From: Cladocopium goreaui
Lineage: Eukaryota > Sar > Dinophyceae > Suessiales > Symbiodiniaceae
Reading direction: 5' to 3'
DNA length: 64,000 nt
Assembly: GCA_947184155.2 (NCBI GenBank)
Contig: CAMXCT020001025.1
Coordinates: forward strand, 1 to 64,000
Positions within the stretch are counted from its first letter, which is position 1, and each line of letters begins with the position of its first letter. Below the pieces are notes generated by a model. That model did no database searches. It was not told the origin of the DNA and saw only the letters and a program-made list of their open reading frames with translations. The position numbers and the translations under genes are program-made. Shown in pieces: positions 34,530-46,066 of the stretch.

Positions 34530-34971
34530 NNNNNNNNNNNNNNNNNNNNNNNNNNNNNNNNNNNNNNNNNNNNNNNNNNNNNNNNNNNNNNNNNNNNNNN
34601 NNNNNNNNNNNNNNNNNNNNNNNNNNNNNNNNNNNNNNNNNNNNNNNNNNNNNNNNNNNNNNNNNNNNNNNNNNNNNNNNNNNNNNNNNNNNNNNNNNNN
34701 NNNNNNNNNNNNNNNNNNNNNNNNNNNNNNNNNNNNNNNNNNNNNNNNNNNNNNNNNNNNNNNNNNNNNNNNNNNNNNNNNNNNNNNNNNNNNNNNNNNN
34801 NNNNNNNNNNNNNNNNNNNNNNNNNNNNNNNNNNNNNNNNNNNNNNNNNNNNNNNNNNNNNNNNNNNNNNNNNNNNNNNNNNNNNNNNNNNNNNNNNNNN
34901 NNNNNNNNNNNNNNNNNNNNNNNNNNNNNNNNNNNNNNNNNNNNNNNNNNNNNNNNNNNNNNNNNNNNNNN
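34530..34971. other. Assembly gap (442 N)
   Basis: Run of N from 34530 to 34971, bordered on the left by (TA)n. The true length and content are unknown. Confidence 1.
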
Positions 34972-35660
34972 TATAACAAATAAATTCCCAAACCACTCAA
35001 ATTCCCCCCAAAACTTGTTTCTAAAAACTACTTCCCAAAATTATTTCCTAATACTACTACCCAAAATTATCTTCTTCAAACCAATCGTTCGTCAATACTT
35101 GCTCCCCATAATTATTCCCAAGTTGTTTTTCAAAATTACTACCAAAAGCCACCTCCCAAAAAAAAACCACATTATTTCAAATTCAATTTAAAAACCTACC
35201 AATCGACAATAAATCTAGTAAAACATCAAACCCCCGACCATTCATAACCAACCGTAATACATGGGTCCAATAATACACTAATTAAGAAAAAAACATAATA
35301 AATTCCAAAACAATATTTTTTTAAAATTACAAAAATATAATTTCCAAAAAATAATAAATGTTTAATTTCCATATAGGGAATTCAGGAATATATTATATAT
35401 ATATATATTATATTTAAATAAATATATTAATATTTAAAAAATATTATCGGCCTTCCAATAAATATATAATAAATAAATAAATATATATATATATTTTTAT
35501 ATGTTTTTTCCTGACCATAAATTGAAATTAAAAAAATTGTTATTTTCCCCATATGAGATCATAGGGCCTTCAAATTTTTAGATGCAAAAATAAACAACAA
35601 ATTTAATGAGTAATTTATCAGGTAATCAAGTATATGGTAATAGATGGTAATAGAATATTC
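34972..35660. other. Very AT-rich region without genes
   Basis: Low-GC sequence rich in A-runs on the plus strand and TATATA. No exon or element could be recognised. It lies between the last plus-strand and first minus-strand coding evidence. Confidence 0.6.
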
Positions 35661-35689
35661 CCATCACATAAAATTTGTGTTTATAAGAA

Positions 35690-36420
35690 ATTTTCGAGAC
35701 CCTTTGTACATGGAAATGATCTCCGGCAAAAATCACAGACATCTGCCGTCTGCGATCTGTGCGCTAGCAGCTTTGCTGAGGCACAGCTGAGAAAGGGAAT
35801 CCAACAACTCCCCAGACTGGCCAGGTTGCTTCCTGTCCTGCAAATAACTTGAGGATATAACAAAAAGATACAAAAAGGTATGACCTCAGCCTCCCCAAAA
35901 GGAGGTGCTTTGAACCTTTCGCCAACAAAATCATTGCCGCTTCAGCCATAGCTTGGTAGCTGAAACACACCTGGTGGGTCTGAATTAAACAAGTTCACCG
36001 TCTCGACTCAACGGACCGCCCCAGTGCTGCCAATGCGTGGCAGGCGTGGCAGCAGGAGCTATGTACAGCTGCGTGTCAGGCTGGCTCGACTTGGTCAATC
36101 CTTCAGTTTCGTCTCTTTCTTCTTCGACCTCGGAAATTCATCAGAAATGGATCAGACTGATGCAATCTTGGAGAGCTGTTGGTGTTTTTTCGGCTGAGAG
36201 CAGAAGAATCTTCCCTGGCTGATGGCTTGCTGTTAAGGCTTCCTACAACGTTCCGGGCCGTTCCGGGCCAACCATGTCTCATAAATCTGAAAGACACCTC
36301 TTGGGGTTTGTTCCCCACACCATCTTTGACAGAAAGGTCATTGTCAGTCGGTCATACTCTTGTCCAGGACTTTCCCCGGCAACAAGAAACAGGCAGCGAA
36401 GAAATCTGAGTGCCCATGCA
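35690..36420. other. Open frames of uncertain value
   Basis: Plus-strand frames CDLCASSFAEAQLRKGIQQL (about 35755) and QPCLINLKDTSWGLFPTPSL (about 36270) have protein-like composition. No splice signals or family support them. Confidence 0.25.
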
Positions 36421-37427
36421 GCATGCCCATTAAGACCTCAGTGAATGAACCCAGTCACGCCATTTCGGGAGCACCCTGTCGAAGAACCCCAATCTGCCCA
36501 AAATTGAGATTGTCTGATCCCCAGTATGGTATGAATATAAACTGACATGAAATGACATGAAATGGTATGAAATGATATGGATAAAGGGGATCATGAAAAC
36601 TTAATCTTAAGGAAACCATTCCCATTTTGTGTCAAATATATTCCTTTCAGTATAGCCAGCCCTCTCTAGGCGGGCAATTGACGGTAGGATCATAACAGTT
36701 CATAACATGGCAAACGATGTGTATAGCCCACTTGGAGTGGTAGCAGTGATGACCACAGAAATTTTAAATCATGCGGTTTCCCACTTGTATAAGTATAGAT
36801 ATACGTATGGGTTTGTCTGAGCATAGGGAACCCCAAATAGCATGGTTTATCATCATTTTCCCTATTTAAAGATTGCCATCTTGGTGTTTACCGACTTTTT
36901 TTAACAAACCAACATGAACAATATCAAACAAAATCAAACATATGGTTGGCTGTGGTCCCTAGATCTCACCCACCATCCGCCAAAGATTTCATCAAAGTTG
37001 CCTCGAAAGTCCAGTAAAAGTTCAGTCCACACAGGATTACCTGTGAACCAACCTCGGCCACCGTCATGGGCAGTGCTCTTGCCCAAAGCAGGGGTAAATA
37101 TTAGCGTAGGTTTTTTTTAACATTAGAAACTTATTTTCTCCAACAGTGAAATTTTGGGTATCCATGGGTAATTATCCCATATCCAACATTTTGTGGAACC
37201 CAACTGCTCTTGTGAATCGCTGGTGGCCCCGGAATCCCAACCTGCACACGACATGGCAGAAACCCATTTGAGTCTTGACGTGACAAGGGGAACTTCTTGT
37301 TATCCACCTTCAACAACTTTGAAAATTGCTGACTTCATGATCTTCATCTTCATCCTCATCCCAACCTCTTACCTTTCATACTTTCCACCAATGAGTGCCC
37401 CAAGATGCAGCGCTGCACAGCCGTGGC

Positions 37428-40226
37428 CTTTTTCCAATTCCACACCCAGCTCCAACAGCTTCCGCTTCCGCTGGCTGGGCAACGTGCCCTTGCAAGCCTT
37501 CAGCTTCTGGGAGTACAACCAACGTCCAAGGTGGCCCGGGATCTGCCTCGTCGTGTGGGGAGAGATACAGTAGGACTCAACAAAAAAAGGCGCCCTTGAA
37601 CACATGGCTTTTCTGAAAGAGGCCATCAAATTGTATGCTTGATCGCAATTCCAAGAACGAACTTTCTGAATTGACAATGAAGCCATCGCAGCCACAAAAC
37701 CTGGTAATGGCCCAAACACCAAACCTCTTAAAGACTCCTCTATCATATTCTCACTGCTGACCCGTAGAGGGAGTTCAATCATACAGAGTGATATTATGAT
37801 TATTATGACAGACCCCAAAAACTTATGGTATGTATGGTGGCAATAGAGACCAACATGTTAAAAAACAGGTTGGTTAAACATCATGGTGTCGTCTTTCCAA
37901 CTCCCAACAGCCCCAACAGACACGATGATCATAGTGCCATATCTGGGGGCCAAGCTGCTGAGAGCCCTGAAAAGTCGCAGCTACCTCGACATGTCCTTCC
38001 AGCTCCTTGAAGCGACTCAGGGCTCTGAAGTGGCACTGCCAGTTGGCCTGCGACAGGAGGTGGGGTTGATGCTGTTGGTTATGGGGAAAAGACCACCAGC
38101 AAATGGCAATCTTGCAGGGGAATATGAGGTTGTAACCATTTGGAAACCAGTGGATGAAATGTCATGAATGTGGTTTTCTCAAAATTCTCCAACACACCCA
38201 AGTATGCTTTTCCAGGCTTGTCCTCCATGTCTTTCCTGGTGAACTATCCGCAGTTTCTTGTCGCTCGCTAGACAAGCTACACAAATTGCCTCGTTCTCAG
38301 ACCGTCATGGGTGGTGAATGGGTAACCTCCTCCTGACTCTTGCTGAAAACTTGTAGAATGGGTGATCTGAGTTTGACAGCCTGACAGCCCACAAAATGGG
38401 ATGGTGGATACCAAAAATGCACAAACAATATCAAACCACATTTTTTCTGGGTCATATTCTTGGTTGCATAGACTGCTCATTATCAGTCTGATTATCAGTG
38501 AACGTCTTCCCCGAGTCCTACCCGCTGGTAAACTAACATAGCTATACAAATGGACCATTTACGATTGATTTACCTATAGAAAATGATAATTTTCCATAGT
38601 TATGTTACATTGTTATGTTAATGTCATAATGTACCAGAGGGTACCAGTCCCCAATGGCCTCCTCCTCTTCCATCTCGACTCCCATCCGAAGCAGCTGCTG
38701 CTTCTGCTTTGGCAGCAGCCCTCCATGCAGCGCACGGCGGCGTTGGGAGTTCAACCAGGAGCCCAACGCCAGAGCTCCTTCCACGTGATCTGCGGGCACC
38801 TGGCTCCAATCATGGCAGGATGGCTATCTTCATCACCCAACTGTCAAGCTGAAGCACCGGGACAAAATATCGCTTTTCCAAGAGTATATTCCATAATTCT
38901 GCGGAAAAAACACCCAGACCTTCAAAAAAAAATAGCGGCACATAACATCAGAAAATAACCAGACATAACATGTTAGATATCATTAGATACCCTACAATGT
39001 GGGGCCCCCCAGTTATAAATTGGTTTATAAACCCCATTAAGTATAGTTACAAATATCATAAACCATAGTTATTGGAGTTATAAACAAACTTAGCTATCTA
39101 GGGGGCCCACACTGTAAGATATCCATAGATCCTAAGATCATTGATCCCACCCCCAGCCCCTTTTTTTTCGCATCCCAGGAACATCTGTATGACCTTCGCG
39201 CCCTACGAAGCGCTGCAAGGCTTCAACGTAGTCATCCCACTGCGCACTACGCTGCTGCAAGGAGACGCCCAGGGCCTGGAGTTGCTCTACACCTGGGATG
39301 GAAAGATGATCAACCGTGGAGTATATGTGACATATCTCATTATTAGAGATGGCATTATAATAAATATTATTATTAAATTATTATTATTATTATTATTAGT
39401 AGTAGTAGTAGTAGTATTGTGTGTGTTAATATTATTGCCTATGATTTATTATCATTGTGATGATTATTATCATTGTTATAATGTTGATGGAGATGTCGGT
39501 AAAAAAACAAAGTGATAGAAATGATGATAATACAGCACTAAAAAATGACGATCGTAGATTAATACTTTGAACATAGTATATTTTTAAAATCATAATACGT
39601 GCAAAAATATATAATATCATGATTCTCGATGGTAAAATTGTGATTTATCATAATGATATGATGGTAGCAAAAATAAATACCAATAACTACCAGGTATATA
39701 CGTGCTTGCTGATTATTGCAAAAACACCTTTACTACATTTTACTACTACATGTTTACTAGCACCATCACGATCATCATTGTCATGATGATGATGATGACG
39801 ACGATGATGATGATGATGATATTCTTATCAGCAATAGTGACCATCATTACTGCTACCATTGCCATGCTACCATGATTATTAGATTGTTGTAATGATCGTT
39901 CTCATCATCATGAAAGTTCTCTGATGTGTTTTTCTTCCTTTAAAAAGAAAGCAACTCCCAGTAACCATCATGATAGTGATGTGCCCAGGCATATTGTGCA
40001 AAATGTTACGTATACGGTTCATTCGAAATAGTTGCGACATGCTATATTAATATATATATATATATTCGTCAATGTAAGACAAACACAAATTCATCTGCAG
40101 AGTGCTATACCACTACAATGGAAGGACTTCTTGTGCTTGTCCAGCTGCAATCAAACGTCTCACAGTGCGACGTGTATGTCACTATTTGCGGATGTACATA
40201 TATACTAATATATGTATACACTAATA

Positions 40227-40257
<31 letters not shown>

Positions 40258-43226
40258 TTATATATGTATGTATATATATATATCAGTATGTATGTATAGT
40301 ACATATGTCTATATAATATAGTATATATTTATCAATTTTCAAGAGCAATGCTCTAATGGCTACCTTTTTCAGGTACGGTTTGGACAAAACTACAGGTACG
40401 GTGAACAGGGTACGCATGGTACGGGACATGGGTGCGTAGGTGCGGCACATGGGTACGTAAGTATGGTACTGGGTACAATACCCATGTACCGTACCCACCG
40501 TACCCACCATACGTACCCAGTTAGCGACCGATCTAGCAACCGATTTTTAAAGAAAAAGCATGTTTTTTTAAAGTTTTTGTTAATAATAATGTTCAAAAGA
40601 TATATTAAAAAAATCGCTTGCTAGATCGGTCGCTAACTGGGTACGTATGGTGGGTACGGTGGGTACGGTACATGGGTACGGTACATGGGTACGATGGGTA
40701 CGGTGGGACGGTAGATTTGTGCTGTACATGGGTACGGTGGCACGGTACATGGGCACGGTACATGGGTACGGTACAATAGGTACGGTGCCCGCACCCAAAC
40801 ATTTACCCAACACCCGTACCCGCACCCAACAACGGTACCCAATACCAATTCCTGTAACCGTACCCAACAATACCCAACACCCGTACCCGTACCCAACACC
40901 CGCACCCAACACCCGTACCCAACACCCGTACCCGTACCCAACACCCGTACCGAACATCCGTACCCGTACCCGTACCTATAGAAATGACCCCCCGTACCCT
41001 CCGTAATAGACTCAATAGAGAAGCATGGTTTCATTGCTTTCAAAAATTGATAAGTATATATAGTATAGTATTAGTATGGGCTATCTAATCCATTTTTGCA
41101 ATACAGTATCCATTGCTGAATGACAGGGTTTTACATGAGTCGAATACCGATTTATGCATCTCAAACTGGTTGTCCAACGACCAGTTCCAAGACTTACTTC
41201 AACTAACGTTCCCATCTGGGATTTGGCTAAAACTTGTGACAACTCACACGTGGATCAGCGAAAACCAGCCCCCAAAATCCTGATTTCGGGGTCCTAATCC
41301 AAAAAAACTATAACCCCATTGATCAAAATCACAGATTTTCAATGATTTTGCAGATAGATTCGGTTTTTTGTCACCATCTCCACAGGTGGCCGATGGTTTT
41401 TCCATCACCGAGGCACGTTCTGGCGCCAGCTTCCCCAACTTCCAGCGCGAGCGCTGCGCGTCCAACCAGCTCCCCAGGAGCTCATCGCCTTCCACGCAAC
41501 GTCCGGGAACGTCACTGTGACCTGACCATGGCGCACAATGGCGCGGGATGCGATGCGCCCGTCAAACTTCAATGAATTCAGCTGGGATCACTTTGCAAGT
41601 ACGTCATTTTGCACAATTTTTCCATAGGCTTTGGAGAAAAAAAAACTCGTGTACAAACGTCAAAGAACACGCACACATCGAAATTCCCACTCTATCATTG
41701 GTTCAACGTTCCTTCATGTTCACCGTATTTTTGCCCCACCTTCCCGTTGAATGAAGGTTTGCAGTGCGAGCACTTTTCCTTGCCATCTCTCCTCAAGACT
41801 CTTCCCAGGTTCCAGGTTGACTCCAAGCTTCTCCAGTAACTGCTGGTGGCTTTTAGGCAGCTTACCCTGCTTGCATTTGACGCGTTGTCTCTTCAACCAA
41901 GTGCTGGAAGCCTCATGTCAGCAGCTGCGGAGATGGCTATACTGAGATCCAAAAAGGTTCAAAAAAGAACATATCTGAACGATTTGGGATCTATATATAT
42001 ATATTCGATAAAAATAGTATGGGTCGTTGTTTGATGACTATACCGACCGTACCATACTATACCGACATTTGGACCTATAGGCTGGGAATCTGATTTCATC
42101 CTATATCAAGCTGCGTTTCGCTACAGCGCACCTCAACGTCAGCCCCTCTCTCGCGGGAATAGAACGCTAGCAGCTGTTTGTAGTTCTTTCTGAAGTCCTC
42201 TGGGATGCTTGGGGCGACTGGAGCCGCAATAGGGAAATCCTTTCAGTGTAGGATTCAACAAAGACTAGAGTCTCCATCACACGCCTTTTTTTCAATCACA
42301 TGTTGTTTGATATTTTGTGATATTTAAATTATTTATATAGTATAATAATGTATAATATAGGATATCGCCACATATCAATTGATATCTCAATCTATCGACA
42401 CCGGATCTGCCCGGTCCTCATCTTTCTCCAGCAACTTGCCATCCAAAGTTTCTTCGAAGGAAACCCCCAACTCCGCCAACCGGTCAAAGCGTTCCGCCTC
42501 CAAGCGGCCTTGTTGGGCATCGTCCACCTGATCTCATACCCAGTCCCTGTTGATGGGGGGGATTCGTATGGTTTTCCTATGATGTTGACCTTGCACAGTC
42601 CCTGCTGATTTTCCGGATTTCATCATGATTTCGCTTCAATGATCCTTGGGGGATTCCCAGCATGCCCACCTGTCTGTGCAGCCACGCTCCCAGTGCCACT
42701 CCCGCTTCCACGTGGTTGGATGGAATCGCCAGATGGCCGTCACGGAGCTTGACGGCTGAGAGAAGGTCGGCCGTGAAAGTCCAATCCGAGAAAGTGGACG
42801 ACACACCTGAGACACTCAGAAACTGATGGCCACTGGGAATATCATAAAACTACGAAGATGGTGTATATATGCATGCCTGTATGTGTATGTATAAGAATAT
42901 ATACATATTATAAATTATATACACACATGTGTATATATATATAATCATGGTTATATTTAACTCGGTGATTATATATCTATCTATCTATCTATAAAGAATT
43001 CTATAGATATTTATAGACGGATATCAATGCAATATGGGAAACCTCTCAAGCAACAAAAACCCTGTCAAATTGATTGAAACGCCATTCTTGTTCTCTTCCA
43101 CGCTTCAAGATTTTGCCTAAATATTGTAGGATCTTGCAGGTGATGTCTACATTACACAAATCATGATCGAAAGTTACTTTTCCCAATCTCCCTCCAGCTC
43201 AAGGGCACGCGTCTCCTTCAAGAAAA
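37428..43226 (-). CDS. Multi-exon gene of helicase-associated (HA) repeats
   Basis: Minus-strand exons in transcription order: 43191-43226, 42670-42806, 42417-42527, 42108-42239, 41740-41911, 41417-41521, 39183-39292, 38659-38799, about 37967-38047, 37428-37542. All joins up to the ninth are in phase. They encode repeated units of the form W..-..L..F-..EGH..V....-LG.WL..QR...K.G.L..ER...L..LG. Examples are LGAWLHRQ, GRLEAERFDRLAELGVSF, NYKQLLAFYSRERGADVEV, TWLKRQRVKCKQGKLPKSHQ, LLGSWLDAQRSRWKLGKL, LQALGVSLQQRSAQWDDYVE, LALGSWLNSQRRRALHGGLL and LGRWLYSQKLKACKGTLPSQ. This matches the helicase-associated domain, a short helical module often found in tandem. No DEAD/H motor motif is visible, so the window may hold only part of a larger gene or a motor-less HA protein. 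Donors are GT (4), GA (3) and GC (1). Confidence 0.88.
38519..38643. mobile_element. TACCCTCTGG foldback element inside an HA-gene intron
   Basis: TACCCGCTGGTAAACTAACA at the left, GTACCAGAGGGTA at the right, 125 bases. Flanks CCGAGTCC and CCAGTCCC resemble a decayed 8-bp target duplication. It lies 15 bases inside the intron that follows the HA exon 38659-38799. Confidence 0.8.
38993..39116. mobile_element. Foldback element with TACA(A)TGTGGGGCCCCC ends
   Basis: TACAATGTGGGGCCCCCC at the left and GGGGGCCCACACTGTA at the right are inverted; the inner part has TTATAAAC motifs on both arms. It lies in an HA-gene intron (38800-39182). Confidence 0.75.
39330..39420. repeat. ATT/AGT trinucleotide run
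   Basis: (ATT)n followed by (AGT)n, inside the long HA-gene intron 39293-41416. Confidence 0.85.
39783..39830. repeat. GAT trinucleotide run
   Basis: (GATGAT)n with GAC variants, same intron. Confidence 0.85.
40466..40695. repeat. Large palindrome with GTACGG/CCGTAC arms
   Basis: Arms of about 85 bases (40466-40551 and 40606-40695) are near-perfect inverted repeats that include CAGTTAGCGACCGATCTAGC and its complement. The loop is about 55 bases and T-rich. Outer parts consist of the GGGTACGGTACAT minisatellite. Confidence 0.85.
40640..41005. repeat. GTACGG / CCGTACCCAACAC minisatellite
   Basis: Up to about 40790 the repeat reads GGTACGGTACATG. From about 40790 it switches strand sense to CCGTACCCAACACC units. 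The whole lies in the HA-gene intron 39293-41416. Confidence 0.9.
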
Positions 43227-43429
43227 CTGGTGTTGCTTCAGATTGACCATAATTATACGGTTGGGGTTATATATGTATACATATGTATAGACTGCCAGTC
43301 TTCTATTTTATCTCATATTGTGCCAGAATTAATCAATCATTTGATTTGTTGGAACTGCAAAGGCTGCATCGGAAAATCCATCGGTCCCGTACAGTACAGA
43401 TTCACCATTCCCTCGTTGCTGGCTCAGTG

Positions 43430-43550
43430 CCACGTGCCACGTAGCTGGCTCAATGCCTCGTTGCTGGCTCAGCGCCTCGTAGCTGGCTCAATTTTTTGAA
43501 AAAAAAACGAAAAAAAACAAAACGCGGAAAAAATTGAGCCAGCTACATGC
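43430..43550. repeat. GCTGGCTCAA repeats forming an inverted repeat
   Basis: TAGCTGGCTCAATTTTTT and AAAAAATTGAGCCAGCTAC face each other across about 25 A-rich bases. Direct copies of CTGGCTCAGTGCC lie to the left. Further TTGAGCCAGCT copies are at 43677-43687 and 43928-43938. Confidence 0.7.
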
Positions 43551-43979
43551 CCTTGAGCCAGCTCGGTATGCCGTCATCATCCCGGCCAATACATATTATG
43601 TATTCGTTTTTAGCTTTCACATTCGTTCGCCAGTCAGCGTGACGTTTTTCGAGCTTTTTTTTTCGGACGAAAAAATTGAGCCAGCTCGATGCCATCGAGC
43701 TAGAGCGATGTGTTTGAGCTAGCGCGTTGTTGCTGAGGTAGCTCGTTCCACTTGAGCGAGCCCGCAAATTCTCCCCAATGTGTTCAATTGCCAGGTTCAG
43801 TCCCAAATGATTCTTTTAATAGAGATGGTCCCCCTGTTGCAGCCCAGCAATTTAGGAGCCACGTTTTGGGCCAAATCTGCTTAGACAGCGGCACAACATT
43901 CAAGTCAAACACATGACCCCTTCTGAAATTGAGCCAGCTACATGTTTTGAGCTAACTCGAAAATGAGGAAGATTGTGGA

Positions 43980-44190
43980 TTGTTACATTCAACATGAAAC
44001 ATCATCCGCCGACCCCGGCCTTGGCCAAGGCAGGGGCGGCGCCTGGGACCACCGCAGGTGTGGAACTTCTCCTTCTTCGCTTTCCAAGGTCAAACCCATC
44101 TCGCAGCCAGCAAGCTGCCCCAAGGCCACATCGCGTAAACATTTTCCTGGCATGCTTCGTCCTCCAGGTAAGACTTCCAGGCATTTGGAC
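43980..44190. other. Coding-like single-copy precursor of the satellite
   Basis: Both strands have open frames (plus: GAWDHRRCGTSPSSLSKV; minus: GKCLRDVALGQLAGCEMGLT). CTCCAG|GTAAGA at about 44170 would be a good plus-strand donor. The segment AAGGCCACATC to GGCATGCTTCGTCCTCCAG is a diverged match to the satellite unit next to it, so the array may have grown from this sequence. Confidence 0.35.
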
Positions 44191-44205
44191 ACCCCAGCCA
44201 ACAGC

Positions 44206-46010
44206 CACCCCGAGGCCACACATCAATGGCTTCTTATGGGCCGCTTAAACAATCCCTTGGCATGCTTCATCCTGCAGCCAACAGGCACCCCAAGGCCACA
44301 CATCAATGGCTTCTTATGGGCGTCCAAGCCTGCCGTTTGCCAGCCCTTAAACCCTTAAAACCCTCCAAACCCTCCAAACGCTTAAAAACCTTAAAACCCT
44401 TAAAACGCTGACTTGGCATGCTTCATCCTGCAGCCAACAGCCACCCCGAGGCCACACATCAATGGCTTCTTCTGGGCCGCTTAAACAATCCCTTGGCATG
44501 CTTCATCCTGCAGCCAACAGGCACCCCAAGGCCACACATCAATGGCTTCTTATGGGCGTCCAAGCCTGCCGTTTGCCAGCCCTTCAACCCTTAAAACCCT
44601 CCAAACCCTCCAAACCCTTTAAAAACCTTAAAACCCTTCAAACGCTGACTTGGCATGAACAGGCACCCCAAGCCCACACATCAATGGCTTCTTATGGGCC
44701 GCTTAAACAATCCCTTGGCATGCTTCATCCTGCAGCCAACAGGCACCCCAAGGCCACACATCAATGGCTTCTTATGGGCGTCCAAGCCTGCCGTTTGCCA
44801 GCCCTTAAAACCCTCCAAACCCTCCAAACCCTTAAAAACCTTAAAACCCTTAAAACGCTGACTTGGCATGCTTCATCCTGCAGCCAACAGCCACCCCGAG
44901 GCCACACATCAATGGCTTCTTCTGGGCCGCTTAACAATCCCTTGGCATGCTTCATCCTGCAGCCAACAGGCACCCCAAGGCCACACATCAATGGCTTCTT
45001 ATGGGCGTCCAAGCCTGCCGTTTGCCAGCCCTTAAACCCTTAAAACCCTCCAACCCCTCCAAACCCTTAAAAACCTTAAAACCCTTAAAACGCTGACTTG
45101 GCATGCTTCATCCTGCAGCCAACAGCCACCCCGAGGCCACACATCAATGGCTTCTTATGGGCCGCTTAAACAATCCTTTTGGCATTCTTCATCCTGCAGC
45201 CAACAGGCACCCCAAGGCCACACATCAATGGCTTCTTATGGGCGTCCAAGCCTGCCGTTTGCCAGCCCTTAAACCCTCCAAACCCTCCAAACCCTCCAAA
45301 CCCTTAAAAACCTTAAAACGCTGACTTGGCATGCTTCATCCTGCAGCCAACAGCCACCCCGAGGCCACACATCAATGGCTTCTTATGGGCCGCTTAAACA
45401 ATCCCTTGGCATGCTTCATCCTGCAGCCAACAGGCACCCACACATCAATGGCTTCTTATGGGCGTCCAAGCCTGCCGCTTGCCAGCCCTTAAACCCTTAA
45501 AACCCTCCAAACGCTTAAAACCCTTAAAACCCTTAAAACGCTTACTTGGCATGCTTCATCCTGCAGCCAACAGCCACCCCAAGGCCACACATCAATGGCT
45601 TCTTATGGGCCGCTTAAACAATGGCTTCTTATGGGCGTCCAAGCCTGCCGTTTGCCAGCCCTTAGACCCTTAAAACCCTCCAAACCCTCCAAACGCTTCA
45701 AAGCCTTAAAACCCTGAAAACGCTGACTTGGCATGAACAGGCACCCCAAGGCCACACATCAATGGCTTCTTATGGGCTGCTTAAACAATCCCTTGGCATG
45801 CTTCATCCTGCAGCCAACAGCCACCCCGAGGCCACACATCAATGGCTTCTTATGGGCGTCCAAGCCTGCCGCTTGCCAGCCCTTAAACCCTTAAAACCCT
45901 CCAAACGCTTAAAACCTTTAAAACCCTTAAAACCCTTAAAACGCTTACTTGGCATGCTTCATCCTGCAGCCAACAGCCACCCCAAGGCCACACATCAATT
46001 CTCTTAGGCG
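44206..46010. repeat. Satellite-like array, about 180-236 bp units
   Basis: Eight units start with CTTGGCATG near 44411, 44648, 44861, 45096, 45324, 45544, 45726 and 45947. Each contains one or two copies of GCCACACATCAATGGCTTCT with GGCATGCTTCATCCTGCAGC, then CCTTAAAACCCTCCAAACCC runs and ACGCTGA. Two units lost the first sub-block (GGCATGAACAGG). Long frames such as the 193-codon one at 44462-45043 exist because the repeat has few stops; I do not call them genes. Confidence 0.92.
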
Positions 46011-46066
46011 TCCAAGGTTGCCGTTTGCCAGCATTTACACAATTCAAACGATACCCCAAAGCCAGA

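Noticed and set aside
34415-34996. Open frames spanning the N run
   Set aside because: They exist only because N cannot encode a stop. The bordering sequence is (TA)n.
38277-38558. Continuation of the HA gene through the frame LPAGRTRGRRSLIIRLIM
   Set aside because: It would need the foldback element to be the exact intron. Joining 38659 to 38047 instead completes an HA module, so this frame is probably intronic.
44462-45043. 193-codon frame of repeated HTSMAS / HQWLLMG units
   Set aside because: It lies wholly in the satellite array, where unit length is not a constant multiple of three and indels shift the frame between units. No splice or start evidence.
44340-45960. CCCTTAAAACCC and CCCTCCAAACCC runs as interstitial telomere repeats
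   Set aside because: The dinoflagellate telomere repeat expected is TTTAGGG. These runs have a different and variable spacing and occur as part of a larger satellite unit.
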